A program made the translations under genes and the position numbers. This document shows positions 7,835 through 15,249 of a DNA stretch of 64,000 nt, one piece after another. The stretch is from Eubacterium sp. GTDB taxonomy: Bacteria; Bacillota; Clostridia; Lachnospirales; Lachnospiraceae. Below the pieces are notes generated by a model, which saw nothing but the letters and a program-made list of their open reading frames with translations, searched no databases and was not told the DNA's origin. Where the stretch lies: positions 61,387 to 125,386 of the forward strand of contig JAFRHL010000011.1 in the NCBI GenBank assembly GCA_017433295.1. Direction: 5' to 3'. Each line of letters begins with the position of its first letter. Position 1 is the stretch's first letter.

Positions 7835-9076
7835 ATGATGACAGATCATCACAGGTTTATTATCACAAGAAGAGATCATACCGTTTACTATGGATTTTAC
7901 CGGGGAGATCATCCTGTGGAGCTTTACTGTGAAACAGAAGATAACCACAGCCTGGCAGGTAACATCTATGCTGCCAGGGTAGACCGGGTGGCCGAAGAGA
8001 TAGGAGGCGCTTTTCTTGATATCGGGCAGGGACAAAAGTGTTATTTTTCCCTGCCGAAAAACGGCTTAAAACCGGTTCTGCTTTCTCCGGAGCATGAGGC
8101 AAACAGGAAACATCGTGAAGGATTCCGCCTTTTTTGCGGCGACATCATCCTGGTCCAGGTCACAAGGGATGCCCTTAAAACAAAGCTCCCTCAGGCAGAA
8201 GCCAATATCAGTATCGCCGGCAAGTATTTTGTCATCACCCTGCCGGACCGGCGGCTGGGCGTCTCACAAAAGATACATTCATCACAGGAACGGTCACGGC
8301 TTTTATCCATCATTAAGGATTTTGTAAAGGAACTGCCGGATGTGGACTTTGGCATAATTGCCCGGACCAATGCTTCCCAGGTCCCCGGAGAGGAACTGTC
8401 GGAAGAACTGCGGCAGCTGGCTGTCCGGCATCAGGAGCTGATGCGAAGAGCCTCCATAGCACCCGGAAAGACACTTCTTTACCAGGATGCTCCATACTAT
8501 ATCACTTGTCCCAGGGATCTTCTGAAGAACAGTCTTGCGGAGATTGTCACAGACCAGCGGGATATTTATGACAGGCTCATGCAGTTTTACAAAATGTCCC
8601 GGGATGAGGAGATTACTGGAAAGCTGCGGCTCTATGAGGATGAGTACGAACTCTGGAAGTTATACCGTATGGAATCGCATTATAAAAGAGCCCTTTCCCG
8701 GAATGTCTGGCTTGATTCCGGTGCAGGTCTGGTCATTGAACCCACAGAGGCCATGGTGGTAATTGATGTGAATACCGGAGGGGTGACCAGAAAGAAAGAA
8801 AAGGAAGAGGACCTTTTTTACCAGATCAACCGGGAGGCAGCCCGGGAGATCGCCGGCCAGCTGCGTCTACGCAATTTGTCCGGCATCATTGTTATAGATT
8901 TCATCAATATGAAGCTTGAAAGTCACAGGCAGAAACTGCTGGATTATCTCCGGACCCTGTGCGCGAACGACCGGGTACGTACCCAGGTGGTGGATATCAC
9001 TGCCCTCAACCTGGTGGAAATGACCAGGCAGAAGAAACGAAAACCTCTCCATGAGCAGTGGAAGACCTGCCATTAA
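7835..9076 (+). CDS. rng: Ribonuclease E/G family endoribonuclease, short form
   Basis: A 413-residue RNase E/G. An S1 domain occupies roughly residues 30-115 (NIYAARVDRVAEEIGGAFLD at its start). The catalytic DNase I-like domain carries the metal-binding Asp311 (VVIDVNTGG) and Asp355 (IVIDFINM). The protein ends shortly after EMTRQKKRKPLHEQW and lacks the CPxC Zn-link that follows in E. coli RNase E and G. It should cleave single-stranded AU-rich RNA, with roles in rRNA processing and mRNA decay. AAGGAAG precedes the ATG by 7 nt. It precedes rplU in many clostridia. Confidence 0.9.
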   Translation: MMTDHHRFIITRRDHTVYYGFYRGDHPVELYCETEDNHSLAGNIYAARVDRVAEEIGGAFLDIGQGQKCYFSLPKNGLKPVLLSPEHEANRKHREGFRLFCGDIILVQVTRDALKTKLPQAEANISIAGKYFVITLPDRRLGVSQKIHSSQERSRLLSIIKDFVKELPDVDFGIIARTNASQVPGEELSEELRQLAVRHQELMRRASIAPGKTLLYQDAPYYITCPRDLLKNSLAEIVTDQRDIYDRLMQFYKMSRDEEITGKLRLYEDEYELWKLYRMESHYKRALSRNVWLDSGAGLVIEPTEAMVVIDVNTGGVTRKKEKEEDLFYQINREAAREIAGQLRLRNLSGIIVIDFINMKLESHRQKLLDYLRTLCANDRVRTQVVDITALNLVEMTRQKKRKPLHEQWKTCH

Positions 9077-9102
9077 AAATCGAAAAAATGATTATTTTTT
9101 TG

Positions 9103-9131
9103 TTGACACAGCCACTGCCGGATGCTAAAAT
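9103..9131 (+). promoter_or_regulatory. Promoter of the L21-Prp-L27 operon
   Basis: A near-consensus sigma-A promoter: TTGACA at 9103, 17-bp spacer, TAAAAT at 9126. It follows the RNase gene by 26 bp and starts the L21 leader. Confidence 0.85.
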
Positions 9132-9138
9132 ATTATCC

Positions 9139-9212
9139 GTATGCCGCACAGTTCGGTAAAAGTTCTCCATAAAGGAGACACCAAAACTGGCGAGTAATTA
9201 TTCAGGAGGTGC
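9139..9212 (+). ncRNA. Probable ribosomal protein L21 leader
   Basis: The untranslated stretch between the promoter and rplU contains a short hairpin (CTCC-loop-GGAG at about 9165-9177) and a second possible stem ending in the Shine-Dalgarno. Its position and size match the L21 leader known from firmicutes, which is thought to bind L21 and repress its own operon. The match is by position and general form; an Rfam model search would decide it. Confidence 0.5.
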
Positions 9213-9215
9213 CAT

Positions 9216-9524
9216 ATGTACGCTATTATTGCAACAGGTGGTAAACAGTATAAGGTAAGCGAAGGCGATGTGATCAGAGTTGAAAAGCTTGGCGTAGAAG
9301 CTGGATCTGCTTATACATTTGACCAGGTTTTAGTTGTAAGTGGTGATGAAGTGAAGGTGGGAGATCCCACTGTAGCCGGAGCTACTGTTGAAGCGACTGT
9401 CATTGAAGACGGCAAGGCCAGGAAGATTGTCGTTTACAAGTACAAGAGAAAGACAGGCTACCACAAGAAGCAGGGCCACAGACAGCCATACACAAAGGTT
9501 AAGATCGAAAAGATCAATGCGTAA
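9216..9524 (+). CDS. rplU: Large ribosomal subunit protein L21
   Basis: A 102-residue protein with the complete L21 sequence: [18 protein letters not shown] at the start and [15 protein letters not shown] near the end, which contacts 23S rRNA. AGGAGGTG lies 5-6 nt before the ATG. It is the first gene of the rplU-prp-rpmA cluster, driven by the promoter at 9103 and probably autoregulated through the leader. Confidence 0.98.
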   Translation: MYAIIATGGKQYKVSEGDVIRVEKLGVEAGSAYTFDQVLVVSGDEVKVGDPTVAGATVEATVIEDGKARKIVVYKYKRKTGYHKKQGHRQPYTKVKIEKINA

Positions 9525-9587
9525 GTCCTTATTATGGACAGGTTTTTGTGATCTTAGGCTTTAAGACATAAGACTGGTAGTTATCAG

Positions 9588-9914
9588 ATGATATGTATTA
9601 CAATTTACAAGACGCCTGAAGATCTTTATCGGGGATTTCAGGTGATCGGACATGCCGACAGTGTGGAAGAGGGGGCAGATCTGGTCTGCTGCTCGGTCTC
9701 TGTTCTCACCATTAATCTGGTGAACAGTCTGGAGACCTTCACATCGGATTCCTTCGGGATCCGGCAGGATGAGGAGACAGGATTGATTGAGCTGTTATTT
9801 GACAGACAGCCGTCCCGGTCCGCGGACCTTCTGATGAGGTCCTATGACCTGGGAATCCATTCCATTGCTGATGAGTATGATGCCTGGTTGAACGTTATGA
9901 CGAAGGAGGTGTAA
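9588..9914 (+). CDS. prp: Ribosomal-processing cysteine protease Prp
   Basis: A 108-residue protein of the Prp (YsxB/DUF464) family. His22 in GHADS and Cys34 in LVCCSVS are at exactly the positions known as catalytic in Staphylococcus aureus Prp. Prp removes the N-terminal peptide of L27, which would otherwise block the peptidyl transferase centre. It lies between rplU and rpmA, 5 bp before its substrate gene. The enzyme is present only in bacteria whose L27 carries the extension, which this one does. Confidence 0.95.
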   Translation: MICITIYKTPEDLYRGFQVIGHADSVEEGADLVCCSVSVLTINLVNSLETFTSDSFGIRQDEETGLIELLFDRQPSRSADLLMRSYDLGIHSIADEYDAWLNVMTKEV

Positions 9915-9919
9915 CGACC

Positions 9920-10201
9920 ATGATGAAAATGAACCTTCAATTCTTCGCACATAAGAAAGGTGTTGGTTCCACAAAGAACGGACGTGATTCTGAGTCCAAG
10001 AGACTTGGTGCGAAAAGAGCAGATGGACAGTTTGTAAAAGCTGGTAACATTCTTTATAGACAGCGCGGAACCAAGATTCACCCCGGCAATAATGTCGGAC
10101 GCGGTGGAGATGATACATTATTTGCATTAGTAGATGGTGTAGTACGTTTCGAGCGTAAGGGAAGAGATAAAAAGCAGTGCTCTGTATATCCAGTAGCATA
10201 G
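9920..10201 (+). CDS. rpmA: Large ribosomal subunit protein L27, with cleavable N-terminal extension
   Basis: A 93-residue L27. The first residues [10 protein letters not shown] precede HKKGVGST; by analogy with S. aureus, Prp cleaves after FFA. The conserved [20 protein letters not shown] follows. AAGGAGGTG lies 8 nt before the first ATG; a second ATG directly follows, so the exact start is uncertain by one codon. L27 reaches into the peptidyl transferase centre of the 50S subunit. A terminator follows at 10217. Confidence 0.97.
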   Translation: MMKMNLQFFAHKKGVGSTKNGRDSESKRLGAKRADGQFVKAGNILYRQRGTKIHPGNNVGRGGDDTLFALVDGVVRFERKGRDKKQCSVYPVA

Positions 10202-10216
10202 TGATTCCTGATTATC

Positions 10217-10250
10217 AGCGGCTTCAATATTTTTGAAGCCGCTTTCTTTT
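10217..10250 (+). terminator. Terminator of the L21-L27 operon
   Basis: AGCGGCTTCAA pairs perfectly with TTGAAGCCGCT around a 5-nt loop, followed by TTTCTTTTCT. Obg starts 35 bp later. Confidence 0.9.
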
Positions 10251-10284
10251 CTCTTTGGGTATTAAACAGAAAGGATATATGAGT

Positions 10285-11577
10285 ATGTTTGCAGATCGCG
10301 CGCGCATCTTTATCAGATCCGGAAAAGGCGGTGACGGCCATGTGAGCTTCCGCCGGGAAAAATATGTTCCGGACGGCGGTCCCGATGGCGGCGACGGTGG
10401 AAACGGCGGGGACCTGGTCTTCGTTGTGAATCCCGGCCTTAACACACTGGTGGATTACCGTCATAAGAGAAAATATTGCGCAGGAGACGGAAAAGAGGGC
10501 GGCAAACGGCGATGCAGCGGCAGCAGGGGCCAGGATATGGTCCTTAAGGTACCTGCAGGCACTGTAATTAAGGATGCGGATTCAGGAAAAGTGATTCTTG
10601 ATATGGCAAACCGCAGGGAACCTGTGGTATTATTAAGGGGAGGAAGAGGCGGCAAAGGAAACCAGCATTATGCCACTGCCACCATGCAGGCTCCCAAGTA
10701 TGCCCAGCCGGGTCAGGAGGCAAAAGAGCTCTGGGTCGACCTGGAGCTTAAGGTGATTGCGGATGTGGGTCTCATAGGTTTCCCCAATGTGGGCAAGTCC
10801 ACCTTCTTATCCCGGGTAACCAACGCCCGGCCCAAAATTGCCAATTATCATTTTACTACCTTAAATCCCAACCTGGGTGTCGTGGATCTGTCCGATGGCA
10901 ATGGCTTTGTTATTGCCGACATCCCTGGGATCATTGAGGGAGCCTCAGAGGGAACCGGTCTGGGTTTTGAGTTCCTCCGCCATATTGAGCGTACCAGGGT
11001 GATGATCCATCTGGTTGACGCGGCATCCGTGGAGGGCAGAGATCCCATAGAAGACATCAAAGCCATCAACAAGGAGCTTATGTCCTACAACAAAGATCTG
11101 GCTTCCCGTCCTCAGGTCATCGCGGCGAACAAGATCGATGCCATGACTGATGAAGACTGTGACCTGGTGGTCTCCCTTCTTAAAGAAGAGTTCAATCCCA
11201 TGGGTATGGAGGTATTCCCCATCTCCGCCGTCAGCGGAAAGGGAGTGAAGGAGCTGCTCTGGTATGTTAATAATCTTCTCAAAGAACTTCCGGAGGAATC
11301 CGTCGAATTTGAACCGGAGTATTTCCCCGATGCGGATTTGGAAGACACAGGGGAGCCGATCACTGTTACCATGGATGAACCCGGTGTCTACAGGGTAGAA
11401 GGTCCCAGGGTAGAAAAGATGCTGGGTTATACCAACCTGGAGTCCGAGAAGGGATTTGAGTTCTTCCAGAAGTTCATGAAGAATAACCATGTCCTTGAGC
11501 GCCTTGAGGAGATGGGAATAGAGGAAGGAGACACCGTAAAGGTATATAATCTGGCCTTTGATTATTATAAATCTTAA
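10285..11577 (+). CDS. obgE: GTPase Obg (CgtA), 50S assembly
   Basis: About 430 residues with the three Obg domains: the Gly-rich N-terminal fold starting MFADRARIFIRSGKGGDG, the G domain with GFPNVGKS (about 165-172), DIPGIIEGA and ANKID, and the C-terminal OCT domain (TMDEPGVYRVEGPRVEKML). I start at ATG 10285, 9 nt after AAAGGA; ATG 10279 is too close. Obg binds the 50S subunit late in assembly and is linked to ppGpp and stress. It follows the L27 terminator, so it is expressed from its own promoter or by read-through. Confidence 0.96.
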   Translation: MFADRARIFIRSGKGGDGHVSFRREKYVPDGGPDGGDGGNGGDLVFVVNPGLNTLVDYRHKRKYCAGDGKEGGKRRCSGSRGQDMVLKVPAGTVIKDADSGKVILDMANRREPVVLLRGGRGGKGNQHYATATMQAPKYAQPGQEAKELWVDLELKVIADVGLIGFPNVGKSTFLSRVTNARPKIANYHFTTLNPNLGVVDLSDGNGFVIADIPGIIEGASEGTGLGFEFLRHIERTRVMIHLVDAASVEGRDPIEDIKAINKELMSYNKDLASRPQVIAANKIDAMTDEDCDLVVSLLKEEFNPMGMEVFPISAVSGKGVKELLWYVNNLLKELPEESVEFEPEYFPDADLEDTGEPITVTMDEPGVYRVEGPRVEKMLGYTNLESEKGFEFFQKFMKNNHVLERLEEMGIEEGDTVKVYNLAFDYYKS

Positions 11578-11615
11578 TATAAGCTGTGATTTCATACAGC
11601 GGAATGGAGTTTATT

Positions 11616-11909
11616 ATGACCAGTAAGCAGAGAGCTTATCTGAAAAGTCTTGCCATGAACATGGACAGTGTTTTCCAGATCGGCAAGGCATCTCTGACAC
11701 CGGAGGTGATCCGGTCAGTGAGAGAAGCAATTGACAAAAGAGAGCTTATCAAGGGGACTGTCCAGAAGAACTGCATGGATGACCCCGGAGAAATTGCCCA
11801 GGTTCTGGCAGAGCGTACCCGCTCCCAGCTGGTGCAGGTGATCGGCAGGAAGATCGTTTTATATAAGCCTGCCGATGATGAAGCAAAAAGAAAGATCGTT
11901 TTACCCTGA
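11616..11909 (+). CDS. yhbY: YhbY-type CRM-domain RNA-binding protein
   Basis: A 97-residue single-domain CRM protein: MTSKQRAYLKSLA at the start, IGKASLTPEVI in the middle and the GxxGxR-equivalent VIGRKIVLYK at the end. Family members associate with pre-50S particles. The start at 11616 follows GGAG by 6 nt and agrees with homologues; an upstream in-frame start would add ten unrelated residues. It lies between obgE and nadD, its usual place. Confidence 0.92.
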   Translation: MTSKQRAYLKSLAMNMDSVFQIGKASLTPEVIRSVREAIDKRELIKGTVQKNCMDDPGEIAQVLAERTRSQLVQVIGRKIVLYKPADDEAKRKIVLP

Positions 11910-11921
11910 CAGAGGATGCCT

Positions 11922-12554
11922 ATGGACAAGAATATGGTTAAGAATAAAAGAATCGGAATCATGGGAGGTACTTTTAATCCCATTCACTTTGGACACCTGC
12001 TTCTGGCAGAGACAGCCTACCATCAGTTCGGGCTGGATGAAGTACTTTTTATGCCCACAAAGAATCCCTACTATAAGAATCTGAGTAATACGGCAACGGA
12101 AGAGGACCGGGTCAATATGGTCTGCCTTGCCATTGAAGATAATGACCATTTCTGTCTTTCAAAGGAAGAGCTGGACAGGGACGGAACAACCTATACGGTG
12201 GAGACCCTTCGCAATCTGACCACTGCCAATCCGGACCATAAATACTTTTTTATTATGGGTGCTGATTCTTTGTACCATATTGAATCATGGAGAGAGCCGG
12301 AAGAAATCCTGAGGATGGCCGTGATCCTGGTGGCAGGACGGGACGGGGGAGGGTCCTCCTCCTTAAAGAGTCAGATCGCTTATATCATGAATAAATATGA
12401 CGCAGATATCCGTCTTCTGAAGTCTCCTGTCCTGGAGATATCCTCCCATGGTATACGACGCAGGATCAAAGATGGGCAAAGTATCCGTTATCTGCTCCCG
12501 AAAAAAGTAGCTGACTATATCCTTGAACATGGACTTTACGGACAGACATCATAA
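11922..12554 (+). CDS. nadD: Nicotinate-mononucleotide adenylyltransferase
   Basis: A 210-residue nucleotidyltransferase that joins ATP and nicotinate mononucleotide to make deamido-NAD. The Rossmann core shows GGTFNPIHFGH (residues 15-25), with the HxGH signature, and ISSHGIRRRI near the end in place of the canonical ISxTxxR. I start at ATG 11922, 6 nt after AGAGG; ATG 11916 directly abuts the ribosome site. It sits in the conserved obg-yhbY-nadD-yqeK-rsfS order. Confidence 0.95.
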   Translation: MDKNMVKNKRIGIMGGTFNPIHFGHLLLAETAYHQFGLDEVLFMPTKNPYYKNLSNTATEEDRVNMVCLAIEDNDHFCLSKEELDRDGTTYTVETLRNLTTANPDHKYFFIMGADSLYHIESWREPEEILRMAVILVAGRDGGGSSSLKSQIAYIMNKYDADIRLLKSPVLEISSHGIRRRIKDGQSIRYLLPKKVADYILEHGLYGQTS

Positions 12555-12629
12555 GTCGGGGCCACAGGATACTCATAGTATTTAATTGCATTGAACTGCA
12601 AGAGTCATGCGTGAAAAGGAAATTATCAT

Positions 12630-13199
12630 ATGGACCGGTCAGAAATCAAAAAAGAACTGAAGAAACGTTTGAGCAACAGCCGTTATGAGCACACTCTCGG
12701 TGTGGAATACACTGCCTGCTGTCTTGCCATGAGATATGGGGCCGATATGAAGAAGGCCGACCTGGCAGGACTCCTCCATGATTGTGCCAAGAATTATTCA
12801 GCTAAGGAAATGCGCATGCTCTGCGAGAAATATCATTTGCCCGTCTCGGAATATGAAGACAGGAATCCGGAGCTTCTGCACGCGAAGCTGGGAGCCCGGA
12901 CAGCCTGTGAAGAATACGGTATCCGGGATGAAGAGATCCTCTCTGCCATTACCTGGCATACCACCGGCAGGCCGGAGATGTCATTGCTTGAGAAGATCGT
13001 TTTTATCGCCGATTATATTGAACCCAACAGGTATAAGGCCCAAAATCTTGACCTGATCCGGTCCCTGGCCTTTCAGGATCTGGACCAGTGTCTTTTGAAG
13101 ATCCTTTCCGACACCGTGGCCTTTCTGTCCACCAGAAACCATGTGACGGATCCCATGACAGAAAAGACCTGGGAATACTACAGCAGAAAACGAACCTGA
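12630..13199 (+). CDS. yqeK: HD-domain Ap4A hydrolase YqeK
   Basis: A 189-residue HD-domain phosphohydrolase. His21, the HD pair His50-Asp51 (GLLHDCAKNY), H-A-K-LGAR and ITWHTTGRP supply the metal site. YqeK-type enzymes cleave diadenosine tetraphosphate symmetrically into two ADP. It is normally followed closely by rsfS, but here a 165-bp palindrome separates them. Confidence 0.92.
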   Translation: MDRSEIKKELKKRLSNSRYEHTLGVEYTACCLAMRYGADMKKADLAGLLHDCAKNYSAKEMRMLCEKYHLPVSEYEDRNPELLHAKLGARTACEEYGIRDEEILSAITWHTTGRPEMSLLEKIVFIADYIEPNRYKAQNLDLIRSLAFQDLDQCLLKILSDTVAFLSTRNHVTDPMTEKTWEYYSRKRT

Positions 13200-13225
13200 C
13201 GGCGCTTTCATGAAAAGCCCGTAAA

Positions 13226-13390
13226 CTAGTATAACGGTTCTTAAATAACTGGACCGAATGCTTGCCTGCTCATCCCGATAGCACACACCTGAAAGCCTCA
13301 TCGTAGCCCGCTACGACTACGTTTTCAGGTGCGCACTCTCGGGCAAGCATTCGGCGCATTAGTCCAGTTATTTTGCGAACGTTATACTAG
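13226..13390. repeat. 165-bp intergenic palindrome between yqeK and rsfS
   Basis: The element begins CTAGTATAAC and ends GTTATACTAG. The two arms match along almost their whole length: AAATAACTGGAC, CGAATGCTTGCC, CACACCTGAAA and TCGTAG-type blocks all recur inverted, leaving a small central loop near 13305-13312. No protein is encoded. It would fold into a single long hairpin in the transcript. Four bases (TAAA) occur next to both ends but not in exactly matching position, so a target duplication is doubtful. Confidence 0.85.
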
Positions 13391-13448
13391 ATAAACCTAC
13401 ATGCCGGCACTTCCGGCAGCACGAGGATGTATAAGAGAGGTGAAATGG

Positions 13449-13805
13449 ATGGATGAATCTAGGAAAATGGCACTGATGGCCGTAGAAGCCCTTGAAGACA
13501 AGAAAGGAGCTGACATCTCCATACTGGACATCAGCGAGATCTCTGTACTGGCAGATTATTTCATTATTGCCAACGGCAGCAACCGCAACCAGGTACAGGC
13601 CATGTCTGACAGCGTTGAGGAAGCTCTTGGGAAAGCCGGTTATCTGCCCAAACAGATTGAAGGATACCAGGCAGCGGGATGGATCCTGCTGGATTACAAG
13701 GACATTATTGTCCATGTCTTCAGCAGGGAAGAAAGAGAATTCTATGATCTCGAAAGAGTCTGGAGAGACGGAAAGGAAATCAGCAAGGAAGATCTGATGA
13801 TTTAA
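13449..13805 (+). CDS. rsfS: Ribosome silencing factor RsfS
   Basis: A 118-residue RsfS/Iojap protein, with the conserved DISILDISEISVLADYFII and GYLPKQIEGY...GWILLDYKDIIVHVF. It binds L14 on the 50S subunit and blocks subunit joining in stationary phase. Start ATG 13449 follows GAGGTG at normal distance; an upstream in-frame ATG at 13401 has no ribosome site and adds unrelated residues. Ends facing lexA, with terminators between. Confidence 0.95.
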   Translation: MDESRKMALMAVEALEDKKGADISILDISEISVLADYFIIANGSNRNQVQAMSDSVEEALGKAGYLPKQIEGYQAAGWILLDYKDIIVHVFSREEREFYDLERVWRDGKEISKEDLMI

Positions 13806-13868
13806 TTATAGTGAAGGTTAAAAATAATTAGACGTTCACCCTTGTTTATGTAAATATAAAATATTAAA

Positions 13869-13884
13869 AGCCCCAACTGGGGCT
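13869..13884 (-). terminator. Small hairpin, second terminator for lexA
   Basis: AGCCCC and GGGGCT pair around a 4-nt loop. On the minus strand it is followed by TTTTAATATTTT, so it could stop lexA transcripts that pass the first hairpin. Confidence 0.6.
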
Positions 13885-13904
13885 GTCGTATTAAAAGAGC
13901 CCTC

Positions 13905-13953
13905 TAACCGCCGGAATTTCATGTGATTATACATGAAATCCCGGCGGTTTCTT
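13905..13953. terminator. Bidirectional terminator between rsfS and lexA
   Basis: AACCGCC-GG-ATTTCATG pairs with CATGAAAT-CC-GGCGGTT with an 8-nt loop. The plus-strand side ends GGTTTCTTAATT. The two genes converge here. Confidence 0.8.
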
Positions 13954-13995
13954 AATTAATTAGAGGAGTCCTGGTAAAGTTTGATAAAAGTTCGC

Positions 13996-14622
13996 TCACT
14001 TAAAACTCCTGAAGAGTCCGATGACCTTTCCCACGATGGAGAAGTAGGAGTCCGGAGGGACATAGATAGGATCCATGGCATCGTTCTCGGGCTGGAGGCG
14101 GATTCCGTTTTCCTCCTTATAAAACCTCTTGACGGTAACAGAGTCATCGATGAGAGCTACGATGATATCTCCGTTGGCCGCTGTCCTGGCTTCCTCCACC
14201 AGAATATAATCTCCGGAAAAAATACCGGCATTCACCATGCTGTCACCAACTACATTAAGCATAAAGGTCTGCCTGTTGTGAACAAACTCCGGCATAATAG
14301 GGAAGTAGCCTTCTATGTTTTCCACGGCCAGTATAGGCTGTCCGGCTGTTACCGTACCTATGATCGGCACGTTGACCAGCTCACGTCTTGTCAGGTTAAA
14401 GCTGTCGTCAATGATCTCGATAGCTCTGGGCTTGGTGGGATCCCTGCGGATGTATCCGTTCTTCTCCAAAGTCTCAAGATGGGAATGAACAGAAGATGTG
14501 GATTTTAAATGAACAGCCTCGCAGATCTCTCTTACAGCAGGAGGATATCCTCTGTTAAGGATAGACTGCTTGACAAATTCAAGGATCTCCTTCTGTTTTG
14601 CAGATATTTTTCCGTAACTCAT
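13996..14622 (-). CDS. lexA: SOS repressor LexA
   Basis: A 208-residue LexA. The N-terminal winged helix (about 1-65; EICEAVHLKSTSSVHSHL is the recognition region) binds SOS boxes. The C-terminal peptidase domain has the self-cleavage site Ala93-Gly94, the nucleophile Ser128 (VVGDSMVNAG) and Lys165 (DSVTVKRF). RecA filaments trigger cleavage after DNA damage. It is divergent from a yneA-like gene across a region with four SOS-box-like sites, so it should repress itself and that gene. GAGGAGCTT lies before the ATG. Confidence 0.97.
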   Translation of the reverse strand: MSYGKISAKQKEILEFVKQSILNRGYPPAVREICEAVHLKSTSSVHSHLETLEKNGYIRRDPTKPRAIEIIDDSFNLTRRELVNVPIIGTVTAGQPILAVENIEGYFPIMPEFVHNRQTFMLNVVGDSMVNAGIFSGDYILVEEARTAANGDIIVALIDDSVTVKRFYKEENGIRLQPENDAMDPIYVPPDSYFSIVGKVIGLFRSFK

Positions 14623-14640
14623 ATGATAAGCTCCTCTTTT

Positions 14641-14652
14641 GAACGTATGTTT
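14641..14652. promoter_or_regulatory. SOS box 1, next to lexA
   Basis: GAACGTATGTTT is one base off the GAAC-N4-GTTC core. It lies 18 bp upstream of the lexA start and probably mediates autorepression. Confidence 0.7.
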
Positions 14653-14709
14653 TACAAATAAATTTTAACATTTATTAAATTAAAATACAAGGCAAATATT
14701 AAAAAAACA

Positions 14710-14723
14710 CGAAATTATGTTCG
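14710..14723. promoter_or_regulatory. SOS box 2
   Basis: CGAAATTATGTTCG resembles the firmicute consensus CGAAC-N4-GTTCG with one changed position in the left half. Located mid-way between the divergent genes. Confidence 0.65.
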
Positions 14724-14741
14724 ATTTTTTTCGTTTTACTA

Positions 14742-14770
14742 TTGACATTCGAAAATATGTTCGATATAAT
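14742..14770 (+). promoter_or_regulatory. Promoter of the yneA-like gene with SOS box 3 in its spacer
   Basis: TTGACA at 14742, 17-bp spacer, TATAAT at 14765: a perfect sigma-A promoter. The spacer contains CGAAAATATGTTCG (14750-14763), an SOS-box-like sequence lying between -35 and -10, so LexA binding would block RNA polymerase directly. Confidence 0.85.
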
Positions 14771-14784
14771 TAATACACAAAACA

Positions 14785-14796
14785 GAACGGACGTTC
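14785..14796. promoter_or_regulatory. SOS box 4, exact GAAC-N4-GTTC
   Basis: GAACGGACGTTC matches the core exactly and is followed by G. It lies 14 bp after the -10 box, around the expected early transcribed region of the yneA-like gene. Confidence 0.75.
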
Positions 14797-14835
14797 GTAA
14801 ACAATATAATAATATATTTGAGGGAGGGAGTAATC

Positions 14836-15201
14836 ATGACATCCAGATCATCATACAGACAAAGAAAATCCAGCGTTTTAATTAAAAGAATCATAATTTT
14901 CATCCTTACAGTACTTGTTCTTCTCATCATTGCTGCCGGTCCCTTGTCAGGGTTGATCTCCAGAGATACTGCAGTAGCTCAGGCCGACCAGAGGTTAACG
15001 GATATACAGTACAAAATTATTGAGATAGAACCGGGAGACAGTCTCTGGTCCATTGCAAAAGATAATATGGGCCCCGGTTTTAAAGACACCTATGATTATA
15101 TCAGAGAAATTAAAGAATGTAACCAACTGGAATCGGACCATATCACTTCAGGCAACTATCTGATGATTCCCTACTATGAGACAGAGGATGCTGCTTTTTG
15201 A
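14836..15201 (+). CDS. yneA: YneA-like SOS cell-division suppressor
   Basis: A 121-residue protein with one N-terminal membrane segment (about 22-45, after KRIIIF) and a LysM domain (YKIIEIEPGDSLWSIAKDN onward). This is the architecture of Bacillus subtilis YneA, which is made after DNA damage and delays septation, and the gene lies divergent from lexA as in Bacillus. GAGGGAGGGAG precedes the ATG at 14836. Sequence similarity outside LysM is modest, so the symbol rests on architecture, position and SOS boxes. Confidence 0.8.
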   Translation: MTSRSSYRQRKSSVLIKRIIIFILTVLVLLIIAAGPLSGLISRDTAVAQADQRLTDIQYKIIEIEPGDSLWSIAKDNMGPGFKDTYDYIREIKECNQLESDHITSGNYLMIPYYETEDAAF

Positions 15202-15211
15202 GGCTTCTCAC

Positions 15212-15249
15212 AACACAAGGGGCTGTTTTGTGCAACAGCCCCTTGTGTT
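15212..15249. terminator. Bidirectional terminator between yneA-like gene and recombinase
   Basis: A perfect 16-bp stem (AACACAAGGGGCTGTT and its complement) with a 6-nt loop. It overlaps the stop codon of the convergent recombinase gene. Confidence 0.85.
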
